From Paralithodes platypus (lineage: Eukaryota > Arthropoda > Malacostraca > Decapoda > Lithodidae), in assembly GCA_032716605.1 (NCBI GenBank), contig CM064495.1:43562896-43626895 (forward strand): 64,000 nt of DNA, written 5' to 3'. This document shows, one piece after another, positions 24,953-36,900 of this stretch. Numbering within the stretch: position 1 is the first letter of the stretch; every line of letters starts with the position of its first letter. The notes below the pieces were generated by a model. It saw only the letters and a list, made by a program, of their open reading frames with translations. It was not told the origin of the DNA and did no database searches. The translations under genes and the position numbers were made by a program.

Positions 24953-25561
24953 GTTAGTGTACGTTACTGTATATATAATCAAGAACATAGGTTAACGTAT
25001 GAAAATACAGTATATATAATATTTGTTTTTATGAAATCTAGCCAAATGCTGAGTAAACTAACAAATTAACAATGAGATGCACAGGGGAAGCACAAAATGA
25101 CCAACTGATACCGGTATGATTAATCTAAACAACAATATAGATAAAGTGCTGATTAGATATATATAGTTGATTGTACTGCTAAAAGACTGACAGGTAGTGG
25201 TTTTATACCTATATTACCTTGTGAATAATATAGTAATGAACACACACATACACACACCCATAACCGTACACACACACACACACACACTTGATTAACCCCT
25301 TCACCACGATGACGCATTTTTAACTTTGAGTCTGGCTAAAAGTAGACGATTTAATGCAGTTTAAGAAGGATCTGTGTTACTCAGAGGGTTTATTTAGATC
25401 GTATTCACCCCTTTGAGTCCTAGAGGTTGATTATAAGCGAAAGAAACTCGTCTAATGGTAACCAGAATAGGGTGAAATTACGTCATGGTCCTTCCTAAGC
25501 TTAATAAAATCGTCTAATAGTTACCAGAATATGATGAAAAGGACGTCCCTGGTACTGAATG

Positions 25562-25853
25562 GGGGGACTTATTTTAGTTTACTCCTTAAACTTCCATCAA
25601 GCTATCGCTATCGCTCGCCAGGAAAAATCGACACCTAAATGACACGAAAAGTCTTAATATTGACAAGGAAATGGGGCGAAAGGTCTTAAAATCGCCAGAC
25701 TAATGGGTCAAGCGTCATAAAATCTGAAAACTGGAGTGCTGCACTACTGGCCTGGGTTCGAACCCTCGCTGGGGCATGACACAACAAATATTAACTAATG
25801 GGGCTAAACACGAGGAAGAAGGGGGACCAGACAAACGACCCACCTCCCCTTAA
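25562..25853. mobile_element. Family A MITE, partial, with a small internal insertion
   Basis: It has CGCTATCGCTCGCCAGGAAA, GGGGCGAAAGGTCTTAAAAT and a right end ACCTCCCCTTAA. Between AATCTGAAAACT and CTAATGGGGCTAAACA, about 60 extra bases are inserted that contain a tRNA B-box-like GGGTTCGAACCCTC. Confidence 0.7.
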
Positions 25854-25859
25854 TGCTGG

Positions 25860-26828
25860 CTATCCCAGGAATTCCAAGACTGACCTTTTCAGCTATGTAC
25901 GCCAGAGGAAGAGAATGGGAACCGGAATGAATTGACGAGAGATTGTTAAATGTTGCATTGTATTGTATTGATAGTGTATTTTAATGTTGAAGTGCAATGC
26001 AGTGCAGATGTATTTATATTTCAACGCAGAAGCTTCATTGATCACTCGTCTTATCACCAGTAATCATTAACAAATATATATATATATATACTACACGATG
26101 ATAGAAACATTAAAAAGCTCTGTGATTTTCATTAGTCATAATAAACAAGATTTGGTGGTTAATGGGTCTATTAGTATGACCAACAACAAAAATAATTACA
26201 TAATCTACAGTAATTAATCCTGGAATTCAGGAAAGTTCTTCGAATACTAATTTGTCATGAGACAGGTTTATGTCAATTTTCACGGCTGGATTCCTTTCAT
26301 TTTGCCCTCCTGTAAGCGAAGATCTTCATGCAAGGAAATTATTTTTAGTTGTGGTTTTCCTTCCCTTTGATGGGTTGCCTGTCATGGCTAAGGACTTCTT
26401 CACCTTCCCGTTATTGTTGCTTCTTAGTACATGTAAGAGTTACTTATGGAGTATTATGTTTCCTCTGTGATACAGACCCCAGGAAAGATTATATGTTGTG
26501 ATGCATGCTCGACTGCCTGTAGTTATAATACAGGCATGTCAAATGTAGCTTCGTGGTCTTACACACGTAACCATTACTCATCGCTTCCACTATTGCTGAA
26601 GGCAAAATCATGAGGCTTCTTACCAGTTGCCACCTAAATTCAATACTGATCTCTGCTTATGATGTCACTTCGCTTGTCCTTGTCCAGAAATTATCTCTAC
26701 AATATGTTATGGGCACAATGAAGTAATCTAAGGGGGCATGGAGAGGACAGTAGGGGGCGTGAATAATGGAAGAAGGGGGACGTGTGTACAATAGATGATG
26801 GCTTTGTGAGGGTAACTGATGATGATGA
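25860..26828. other. Intergenic stretch, no recognised gene
   Basis: It has short duplicated segments and a brief (TA)n at 26075-26090. No coding signal could be supported. Confidence 0.45.

Positions 26829-26897
<69 letters not shown>
26829..26897. repeat. (GT)n microsatellite
   Basis: A GT run of about 33 units followed by a GA run. Confidence 0.97.
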
Positions 26898-26899
<2 letters not shown>

Positions 26900-27312
26900 A
26901 GATAGAGAGAGATTATTATACAATGTTCCATTATATGAACATATTAAAGGCTTGTAAGTATTACTTTAAGTGATAAGCTATATAGCACGAGCAATACCGG
27001 TACTCTCTAAGCTTCAAACGGGGCTATTCTGGCTAGAACTCATCGCTGTTATGTCTGGAATCCTTTTTATTATTTCCTGGCTATATGACTAACTTAGAAA
27101 TTGACTTTATATTTACATACGGCTTATCCTTGGCCTGCGTGAACCCTCTGTGGTGATCCCTGGCTGGGGTTAGTCATTCGTCTTGGGGTGACCTTTGCCG
27201 GCATTGATTCACATCCCGCCTGCTCTTTGCTGACATTAAAATACTGGTGGTGGTGGAGGTGTGGAGCAAACTAGGTCACACACTGGGGATATGCCAACTA
27301 GTAGACACAGTT

Positions 27313-27512
27313 TGTTTTCGGCTGACGGTAAATTCAGTTTCTTAGCAGCTGATTTTACGATACAAATTGGACAAAATATTTATCCACTGTGTCTCTGTAT
27401 CATAGTAATGCCAAGTTTTCATAAACTGATAACAATTTTCTCTACAAATTCTTCATAATAGCTGAATAATTAAAATGTCGATGAGTCAATTTACCGTCAG
27501 CAGAAATAAAAC
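27313..27512. mobile_element. MITE with CAGCTGACGGTAAA ends, copy 1
   Basis: The left end TTCGGCTGACGGTAAATTCA and right end TCAATTTACCGTCAGCAGAA are inverted. Related copies are in the calpain introns at about 40486-40757 and 44215-44414. Confidence 0.6.
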
Positions 27513-27519
27513 CACAGAT

Positions 27520-28650
27520 GACTGGGTGGCATAAGGATGTGGATATACTTTGATAAAAACAAAATATATTTTGGATATACCAAAAATACAAGTAGCGTTT
27601 AGATTATGTGAAGCTTTGGAATTCGAGTATGTTCATTTACTAGCATAGGTTAATCTTTAGATAGTGCAGTGGCATATTGTATATGTTGAAAAGGATACAT
27701 TATACAGTTAATATTGCATGGGGGGAGCGCATTTGTTGTTTGCTTTAAGTTTTTAGTGTGGAACCTACCAGACAGTAAAGGCAGCTTAATGTGTGTGTGT
27801 CATGCCAGTCTGTTGTGTGAGTGTGTGTTTCTGCATGTGTATGTCATGCCAGTCTGTCTACCTGAGTGCGAGTGTGGCATGCCTGTTTGAGTGTGTGTGT
27901 GTGTGTGTATGTGTGCGCGCGCGCGCGTGTGAGCTAGTTTCCTGTTGCTTCACCAAAAGAAATAAGCTCCCTCCATGTAGTGTAAATTTGAAATCTGCGT
28001 TTATGTACTTGACTAACATATCATATCTTACTTAGAATATTTACACCCCGCACACCATTTCCCTCACGAAATACAAACCTACTTTACTATTTTTTTTACT
28101 AACATAAATTTTAACCTGTAAATCAGCAATATTTTTCACAAAGAAATAAGTAGCCCAAGCACGTTATCTGACAGTGACGATATGATACAGAGCTCCCTAC
28201 CTTGTACTATCTGGTCTGTGTCCTTTGTGATATATATTATTGTTGAGTAGACTGGGGTAGGTGTGAGAAAGACTATTATTCGGTTGTCAGTGTTTGTGAA
28301 CGAGTAATTACCGGTGTGCTACGGTTTGTATTATGATAGTTTAGTATTCAGTGTTCACGTTTGTTGTGGAAAATGTATTATGTTACAGTTGGCAATGTCA
28401 TAGGTCTTGGTGGAATTGTATAAACAGCCATGATTTTGTATTTTGGTATTTATTTATATATTTATTCATTTATTTATTTAGTGATAGCACCTTTGTAACG
28501 AATTATCGCTATAGCCATTCAAAATATCAAATACTTTTATAAAATTATTCATCCTCAATGTGGCATGAGGAATTACTATTATTATTATTATTATTATTAT
28601 TATATTAATTTAAACCTATTTGGTTCAGGGCGGGTTTAGTTGGATCCTCC
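27520..28650. other. Intergenic stretch with GT-rich and TTA-rich patches
   Basis: It contains degenerate GT repeats (about 27790-27930), a (TTTA)n patch near 28445-28480 and (ATT)n near 28575-28600. No gene is seen. Confidence 0.5.
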
Positions 28651-28659
28651 GTTATACTC

Positions 28660-28770
28660 AATCAGTTTGGAGATTTAAAGACGTTTCACCTCATTATTTT
28701 TGTGATTATATGACGCTTCAATATAATGTGTAGATATCTCCTGGGCGAGCGATAGCGAGCCCTGCATTTT
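28660..28770. mobile_element. Family A MITE fragment
   Basis: GGAGATTTAAAGACGTTTCA and CTGGGCGAGCGATAGCGAGC; the remainder of the element is missing. Confidence 0.5.
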
Positions 28771-29690
28771 GAGAGTAAATAGACGTCTTTCCTGGTATTA
28801 CCCTGAAGATGTCTTGAGAGAATAGTTTCAATAGACGAAAGCTGGGTGTTCCAGCGTTTCATTATTCTTGCCTGTTTTACTCTCTCTCTCTCTCTCTCGC
28901 GCGCGCGCTCTCTCTCTGCAACCCGTAATTAGCTTCTGCTCCACGTTAAGTACGGTACTCTGTCAACAACAGTAACTATCAACATTAACCCCTTCAGGAC
29001 GATTACTTGAGTTTCATCATATTCTGGATACCATTAGAGAGAGAGAGAGAATATTGATGGATGGGGATTGACGATATGGGTACATTGAAATGAAGGGCAG
29101 ATTATAATAATGGTTGTTGGCAAAGATATTGATGGAGTGATGTGTTTGTTGTTGACGACGTATGGGAAAGGAAGTGATGATAATGTATAATGGTGAGGAT
29201 GAAAGTGAAGATATGATACATTGGTGGATAATATCGTAGGCCAATCATCGGCAGTTTGGAGATAAGGAGATGAATAGGCCTACACTCTGATGGATTATAT
29301 TAACGGGAAGAGTAGTGATGATGGAGGGTACTGATGAGGAAGGTAAAAATAATAATTAGCATTAAAGAGAAAAGCACTTAGTAATAATGAAGTGAAACAT
29401 TGGGAAAAGAAGAAATCCTGATGGCACCGTATACTTTCAATGAAGTGGACATATAAATATTATGCTACTATAGTTGGTTATATTTATGGGAAGCGAGAGA
29501 ATGATTAATAGAGTGTACGAGAGTGAGGTGGAAGGACAGAGAGGGAGAGGTGGAAAGCGGTGCTGGATAGGAGGGACGTCAACTGACTGGGGACAGAGGT
29601 GCTTGAGGGCGTTTCGTTCGTGCCCACCCCTTCGGGGATCACGGCGTCCAGCAATAGATAGAAGACAAAGCCACTAGGTCTTGACGAGGT

Positions 29691-29694
<4 letters not shown>

Positions 29695-29745
<51 letters not shown>
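29695..29745. repeat. (TA)n microsatellite
   Basis: A TA run of about 24 units. Confidence 0.95.
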
Positions 29746-29746
<1 letters not shown>

Positions 29747-30109
29747 TGTATAATATATATTATAATTTGTATACCTATACCTCACGATTACTTCAAAACA
29801 CACAGCACATTTATAGGCTATCGGCGGCCGTGTGGGTAACGGTTATTGGAGTCAGACTGTCTAGACTTGTCAAAATGAATAGACTATAGCTATATAGTCT
29901 ATAGTGATTGATCTACTGTACTGTGTAGGCTTATGGATACCCCTTATGGATAGGGTGGATTATTATCTTAAATTAGCTCAAGAAATGGTAAGGTTGCGCC
30001 GATATAATCTGGATAGAATATTATCTGTACAGTACGGTAATAGCCTACCATAATAAGTGTACACTTAACTTTACTCAGTTCAATTTGATCTAACCCTCTT
30101 TGCCTCCTA

Positions 30110-30165
30110 CCAACACGTGACCGTCTTGACAGGTCAAATTGTTTGTAAACAAACGCACGTGGAAA
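30110..30165. promoter_or_regulatory. Cluster of E-box and forkhead-type sites 1.6 kb before the calpain ATG
   Basis: CACGTG is at 30114-30119 and again at 30156-30161. Between them lie GTAAACAAA (forkhead consensus, from 30145, within a near-palindrome GTTTGTAAACAAAC) and an AGGTCA nuclear-receptor half-site. The clustering is seen; that it is an enhancer or promoter of the calpain gene is a guess. Confidence 0.25.
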
Positions 30166-30959
30166 CCATGGAAACGGGCCTTCGGGTTTATAGGCTTCGT
30201 TCACAGCCCCCAATGGGCGTGTGGCCTTGTGTCAGTGCCGCTGCTGCCGCACTTGTATACAGTATTGTTCTATTTTATAGGAGGGTGAGCCAGCAATCAA
30301 TCTATAGGATGTTGAATTTCACTGGTAGAACCAGCATGAAACTTACTTTATAACGTAGGCTATCATTTACTTTAAGAAGATGAACACACGGTGTTGTCCT
30401 GTACGATTTCTGAGCATGTTTACATCATCTGTTGTTGGTTAGGCTATGCCAATTTATGATTTTGTCACAATATTTACGCGTGGAGCATGTGAATATCGCC
30501 GCAGTAGTCTCATTTAATATTATCTTTTGTTATCCTATACATCTGTACACCAGCAGGGATCCGAGGGAGGATTGGCTTGGATAAGGTTGTTGGGCGATAA
30601 TAGTGAAATAGACTTTTATGGCAATATTCGGTAAATTGATACGGTGTGACAGTCACGAGTTTTAGAATGTGTGTTTTTTTTTTTTTTTTTTTTTTTTTTT
30701 TCATTTTTTCTTTGATATACAGTGTTGTTTTACCTAACTAAGAAACCTAACCTAACCTAAAAGTAATACGTGGATAGAAACTAACCTAAAATGTAGGCAA
30801 TTACCAAAGCAACACTGGATCGCGCAACTGTAAGGTCCCCCGAGTAAGGTAAGAGGGAAAACAAAAATCTATAAACCAGAAATCCCGTAAAACAGGACTT
30901 GTCATTATGCAGACAAGACAAGGGAGGGAGGGGGGGAGAAATGCCCCCTCAACATATTA

Positions 30960-31072
30960 TTGTATCCAAAGGCAGTCAAAATAGACGGGAACATGATGGC
31001 AAGCGTCCGCCGCCGCTACGCGTAGTGTAAGCAAGGCGGGCGGTACTCCCGAACTCTACATTCTTGCCGCTC
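30960..31072. repeat. GC-rich segment shared with the hAT-like MITE at 31970
   Basis: TGTATCCAAAGGCAGTCAAA, then AGACGGGAACATGATGG, then GTCCGCCGCCGC and a right end ACATTCTTGCC match 32098-32194. The shared right terminus is exact. The expected left terminus was not found, so this is either a truncated MITE copy or the source sequence. Confidence 0.6.
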
Positions 31073-31512
31073 CTTCAATGATACCTCTTAGGCTAAGGTC
31101 ACTTTTAAAAAGTTTTTTTTTTTGCATGTCTGTCTCGTTAAACAATACCAGGTTACCGTACTTGGATTTTTAGGTTATTCTAGTAGGCTACTACAATAAT
31201 TTATATAAAAGAAAACAAATAGGCTATTGTCTTCTGAACCATTTTTCTGCATAATGGCAAAGCACAGCCTTGTGTAAGCCATCGAACTACTGTACTGTAT
31301 TTATTACTGCTGAACTAAGATTGGTCTAAATTATATGATTGAACTCCTGGTATCTAGGTTATTTCCTCTAATTAAGTACAGGTCATAGATAGGTTAGATT
31401 TGTATTTTTTGTTTCATCTTTCCTATAATAGAATGTAGGGCCAGTACCCAATTTGATAACATATTTCATGTACTGTAGTAATGAATAATCTAATTTATGT
31501 TTTTTATTTCAG

Positions 31513-31779
31513 ATTCTCAAATGCTTTGTAGCATTTTGACAAAAGAAGAGAAACCAGACGAGTGAAGCAGCTAACAAGAAAGCCAAGATCAAGGCCAGCG
31601 AGGAAGAGGAAGATAAAACGTGGCGAGTGAGACAGTGAGGCAGGGAAGTAAAGAGTTAGACGAGTGAGCAGGAGATAAGGAAAAGTATAGGTGAGAGGCG
31701 GGGACTGAGAGTGTGAAGCGAGTGAAGCAGCGAGAGGCGTAGTGTGGCCGGAGACAAGAGGATGTTGAGGTAGTGCAGG
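31513..31779 (+). promoter_or_regulatory. Probable 5' leader upstream of the calpain start, with two short uORFs
   Basis: This purine-rich stretch runs from a possible splice acceptor (TTTTTATTTCAG ending at 31512) to the calpain start. If the acceptor is real, a noncoding first exon lies further upstream; otherwise this is the end of a longer leader. Two upstream ORFs are visible: 31521-31565 (14 codons plus stop) and a three-codon ATG-TTG-AGG followed by stop at 31762-31773. The second ends six bases before the main ATG. They could reduce or delay initiation. No TATA box or initiator was identified in this piece. Confidence 0.45.
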
Positions 31780-31855
31780 ATGGGCCTCTTCAGCAACACC
31801 ATAGCCTTCCAAGGCCAGAACTATTCCAAATTAAAAAAGGACTGTCTCAATAGAG
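31780..31855 (+). CDS. CAPN5: Calpain exon 1 (N-terminus)
   Basis: The exon encodes 25 residues beginning [19 protein letters not shown], plus one base, then donor GTCAGT. The N-terminal pattern QNYSxLKKDC is like the start of CAPN5. The start is chosen because it is in frame with the following exons and has A at -3 and G at +4. The single trailing G joins GT of exon 2 to make a glycine codon. Confidence 0.85.
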
Positions 31856-33889
31856 GTCAGTATAATAGTACAGTACTGGTAGTATAGTTCGTTCATTCTA
31901 GGTTGGGCAGAAATCGTAACCCCTATTCTCGTAACTCAAAAAGGACTAGAGTAATCGAGCTAGTTTTTCGGGAAGGATGTAGTTACCGGGTGTACCACTA
32001 CCGACATACCACATAAATTATCTATAAATACTTATAATAAAATAAATACTTATAAATCTATAATACTAGGTTAGGTTTGGTTAGGGTAATGTATTTTTGT
32101 ATCCAAAGGCAGTCAAAATAGACGGGAACATGATGGTGAGCGTCCGCGTAGTGTAAACAAGACGGGCGGTACACCCGGTAACTACATTCTTGCCAGTTTT
32201 TCTACCAAATAGGAAGACTTGGCCAGGGAATAGGTGTATAAATTGACAGCTCATTTGCTCTAGCCCTTTTTTAGTTACAGAGGTTAGAGTTTACGATTTC
32301 TGCCCAACCTAGAATGAACGGACTAGTGATATTTGTAGTACTTTAATAAAAATCATCTGCTTTTCTTCAAAGGATGTGGTTATTATCCCCATTGGCTGTA
32401 CAAAGGGACAATATTTATACTTTACCATACAATTAATCCTTTGGTCTTACCGTAATGATTATACCGTTTGTCTTAATTTCTCAATGCCATATCCAGACTT
32501 GAACAAAAAAGTTATTACAGTATTTAATCTTTCTACAATTCCTGGGGTCATATTCAGACTAGTTCAAAAGTATGATTATTCTGTCTGTCTACATTGTCCT
32601 GTGTCATATTATGTTTTTTGATAAGTTCTTTTGCCTTTATATTGTGTCGTCCCCATTTTGGTTTGTATATTTTGCAAGTTTTACATTATAATTTGTTGAG
32701 TGCCCAGTGTAGAAGGACCTTTATGTCTTTCTGTCCCTATTTAACATTTCACACCACATTAACATATTATTGTTGGTCAACCTCTTATGCCCCGTTTGTT
32801 CCATTGTCTAAACCATAAGAAAATGTTCCTTATAAAAGGAGTACAGTACCGGTACTTTCATCAATGTCTACTATGTTCCCTATGTGGACATGCATAGGAT
32901 TGCATTGAGATGGTAGAGTCCTGAATATGGACATTTGGTTGGATACCGTATTTGTGTGAATTTGTGAAGGGATCCATGTAAAATGCTAACAAGATCAAAC
33001 ATAAGGCTCAACAGAATTATGGATTTTTTTTTTTTTTTTTTTATAGGCAATCCCGTCAGAGCCATTACAATGCTTGTAATGGAAAATTACATTAAACCAT
33101 TGTATGTTGTATGTATTCTTGCTAACTTTAGACTTATTTTACTATGCTCAGAAAGACCTCCTATAGTCAAAGGGTTAAGATGAAAAATCATGAACAGTTT
33201 CAAGATATTATTACTGTAGTATCCATTACGGAATCATGCCTTACAACTGTTTGCTGTTATTTTATTCAGCGTTATTTCCACATAGCGATTTTGATATGTT
33301 CTTTTGCTTTTATCTTGTATCGTCCCAGTTTTGGTTTGTTTATTTTGCAAGTTTTACATTAAAATTAAAATGATTACATATGCATCTAGCTCTAATATTG
33401 TTGCTCTCCCTACAGGTGAGAAGTTCAGTGACCCCAGATTTCCTCCACATGATTCCTCACTCTTCTTCTCCAAACAGCCCCCGGGGGTCGTCACATGGAA
33501 GCGGCCACAGGTAGATATTTTGTGTAAATGTATGGTACAATAATTTGGCTGAATATTAGCATATATTTTCAGCTTGATCTACAGTATGCTTCCTAAGTAG
33601 AAATTCATTGCATAAAATATCATATTACTGTATATGATGAAGTTAAGTTTATCTATTCTGTCATTCTCTTATCTTTGAGTTACTCCTCAACCAATTTTAG
33701 AGCAAAATGAGAGGCACCCTCATATGACCTCTCATTAAAATGTAAAAATTGCAAAATGAACAAATTAAAACCTGTATTTCTATAGCATTGCTTTCAAATG
33801 TGAGTTTTAATGAGTTACAGTAGTTATATTTATTTGAACAGTAACTTTTGAGTTTGTTTTCAAGTGTAATATTTTAATTTATGAGTTAG

Positions 33890-33936
<47 letters not shown>

Positions 33937-36900
33937 CCCTAAGCTGCCTGGCCGAACAGCCCCAAGTCCCTGAGGAAGGCTATATATACTATATATATAT
34001 ATATATACACCCTATTATGAGTTAGTTATATTAATTTGAACAGTAACTTTTGAGTTTGTTTTCAAGTGTAATATTTTGATTTATGATACATAAAGTATAA
34101 GCATGAGTGTTTCAATATGCATGTGCATATACCTTACAGTGTATGGTTCATTCATTGGTTCTGCTGTTGTTCAGTGCCCGGAATACATGATGGTTTGCTA
34201 AAAAAGTGCTCCGGTAGCTACTGTACATACCAGTACTGTATTGTATTCTTTCCAATATTTCAAAGTAGTATCACAGTTATCACCTCATTAATTTATCTTT
34301 TACAAGTTTTTACAGTCTGTTGCAAATTACATTACATTAACTTCAAACTTTTATTTTGTAGGATATTGTGGACAAACCCCAGCTGTTCATTGAGGGTCTG
34401 AGTGCCAAGGATGTGACCCAGGGGCAGCTTGGTAACTGCTGGTTTGTGGCCGCCTGTGCTACTCTGGCCGGGGTCAAGGAATTATGGCATAGAGTAAGTA
34501 TTTGTTTACACTAAGTGACCTAGATAGATGACTGGATGGCCTAGATTTGTGTGAATTTGTATTTTGTTTTGTGTGTTCATTGTTTTCTGTTGTGTTGTCC
34601 CTATTTGGGCTCTGTATTGAGTATGTATGATTCCAGACTACAATACGTTGGAGCTTTGCTTCACATACAGTATTTATAAGTTGATAAAGGTGCACAGTGA
34701 ATATTGCATTTTACTGTATAATATATGGTGATGGCTGTACAGTATTATTATTTATATACCAGTAATTATTAAGGGCATTATGGAACAAAACTAAAAGAAC
34801 ATTTTCTATTTGTTCTTGTTCTTTTTTGTTTGATTATGCTTACTAAGCAGAAAGTTTTGTTCGTTTCATGGTGTTGTTCCCAATATTAATACAGGTGTAT
34901 ATGATTCTTACGTGTTCCCAATTGTAATATATGATTCTTACGTGAGCCTTTTCTTCAGGTAATCCCAGAATACAAAGACCAGGAGTATGGGGACCTCCAC
35001 CCGGGTATCTTCCACTTCCGGTTCTGGCGGTTCGGTGAGTGGGTGGAAGTGGTGGTGGATGACCTGCTGCCCACCATCGAGGGGCAGCTCATCTTCACAC
35101 ACTCTCGGGAGAAAGGGGAGTTCTGGTGCGCCCTGCTCGAGAAGGCCTATGCTAAGTTACATGGGTCCTACGAAGCTCTTGAGGTTAATTTCATGTGTAC
35201 TGTATGCCTTTTAGGTCCGTTGATCTAAGTACTTTATAACTGTTGCAAGAGTCATAAGTGGGTGGAAGAGTGGGTTCAGAGAGTTTTTGCCACTGTTCTA
35301 CCTATTGCCGGACACCTTACTCTTGTTTATGAGGGTGACCATACACAAAATTCCCCCAAGCGGACCTATCCCCTGTGAGAAGGACAACCCGACTGTTGAG
35401 TATTGATCTATCTATCTAAAAACAAGATGGTGAGCTTAAACTAATGAGTTCAAGTAATTTCATCAGTGTGGCTCAAATATTTTATCAAAATAGTTTGCCA
35501 GTCTAACATAATTATGTTTCTTTAAAACTTGTTCAGAAATTCCTCTCCATGACTGTGTATAATATTTATTACAGAACGCTAATCATTAACTCTCTGACAG
35601 TTTCAATACAATCCCTGCCATAGGTGTAATCCTTTTGCTCTATTGATGAATGTTTGATCTTCTCAGGGAGGTAACCTGAGTGATGCCTTAGTGGACTTGA
35701 CCTCCGGAGTCTCAGCTCACCTGGACCTGACTATCGGAGGATACACCGATGATTTTGAGAAGCGCAAGCAGCTCTTCAAGATGATGACCAAGGAGATGAC
35801 TGAACACGCTCTCATGTGTTGTGCAATTACTGTGAGTTGTATGGCCTACTTTAGTTTTATATTTATGAATTATCTATTTTTGCATGCTATTTCATTGCTG
35901 TAAATAATCATGCATCTTCATTTTTAAATCACTGATACAGAAATTTAATACTAAAATTATATCATTACTGGGCCTACGATTATTGAGAAAATAGTAATAT
36001 ACAGTACTGTACAGAGGACTGTATTAATATGTAGTACAGTAAACCCTCACTATCTCGGACTAATTGGGGGGAGACCCAGTCCGAAATGTCCGATTTTCTG
36101 AGATGTCCGAAGTCCGACTTAGGAGAGGAAAATGTCCGAATTGGAAGAGGGAGTCCGAGACACCAGAGAAAACAGAGATTTCCCTATGACTAACAACGTA
36201 GATTAATGATAAATTACAGTACCTGTAGTCCTGTACAGTATCCAGCAGACATATATTATAAATATCACTTTCCTTTTCCATTTCACTGTCCTTCTCCACC
36301 TCACTGTAGCCTTAGATCTTGGAATTTGCCCTTAGATCTCGGAATTTTCCGAGATATACGACACCTGTCCGACAGACCATGTGGGCCCTCGGAGTTTTCC
36401 CCTTACATCTCGGAATTTTCCGAGATATACGGCGAACTTTCCGAGAGGCCGATGCCAGTCCGAGAAGTGCGGGTTTCCGACTTTTAGAGGTCCGAGATAG
36501 CGAGGGTTTACTGTACAGTACTGTAGTTTACTGCTATAGTTCTGCATTATGTGATTTGTTTTACTTTTTAAGAGAGATGTTGTTCTTGATTCTTGCTTTC
36601 CTTGAATAGAATTTGAGTAGAATGAAATATGGGCTCTGTTACAAAGCACTAAAATAGTAGGCTATTGGCAAACTGCCATATACTTATTCATATTATCACC
36701 AACACACCAATTAACTTACAAATAAACCTAATTACTGTACTGAAATCAATGAAACTTATAAAAGATTCCTGGATATAAGGTGTTGAATACATTACTGTAT
36801 GGTGATTATAGCATTCATTGTATTCTTGCAATAGCTAAGTCAGCAGACTAACAGCGTTTTGTATGAGGCATGTTACTAGCCGCGAGTAGATGCAAACTAT

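Noticed and set aside
30266..30290. TATA-like CTATTTTATAGG as the calpain core promoter
   Set aside because: AT-rich matches are frequent here and there is no initiator or transcript evidence.
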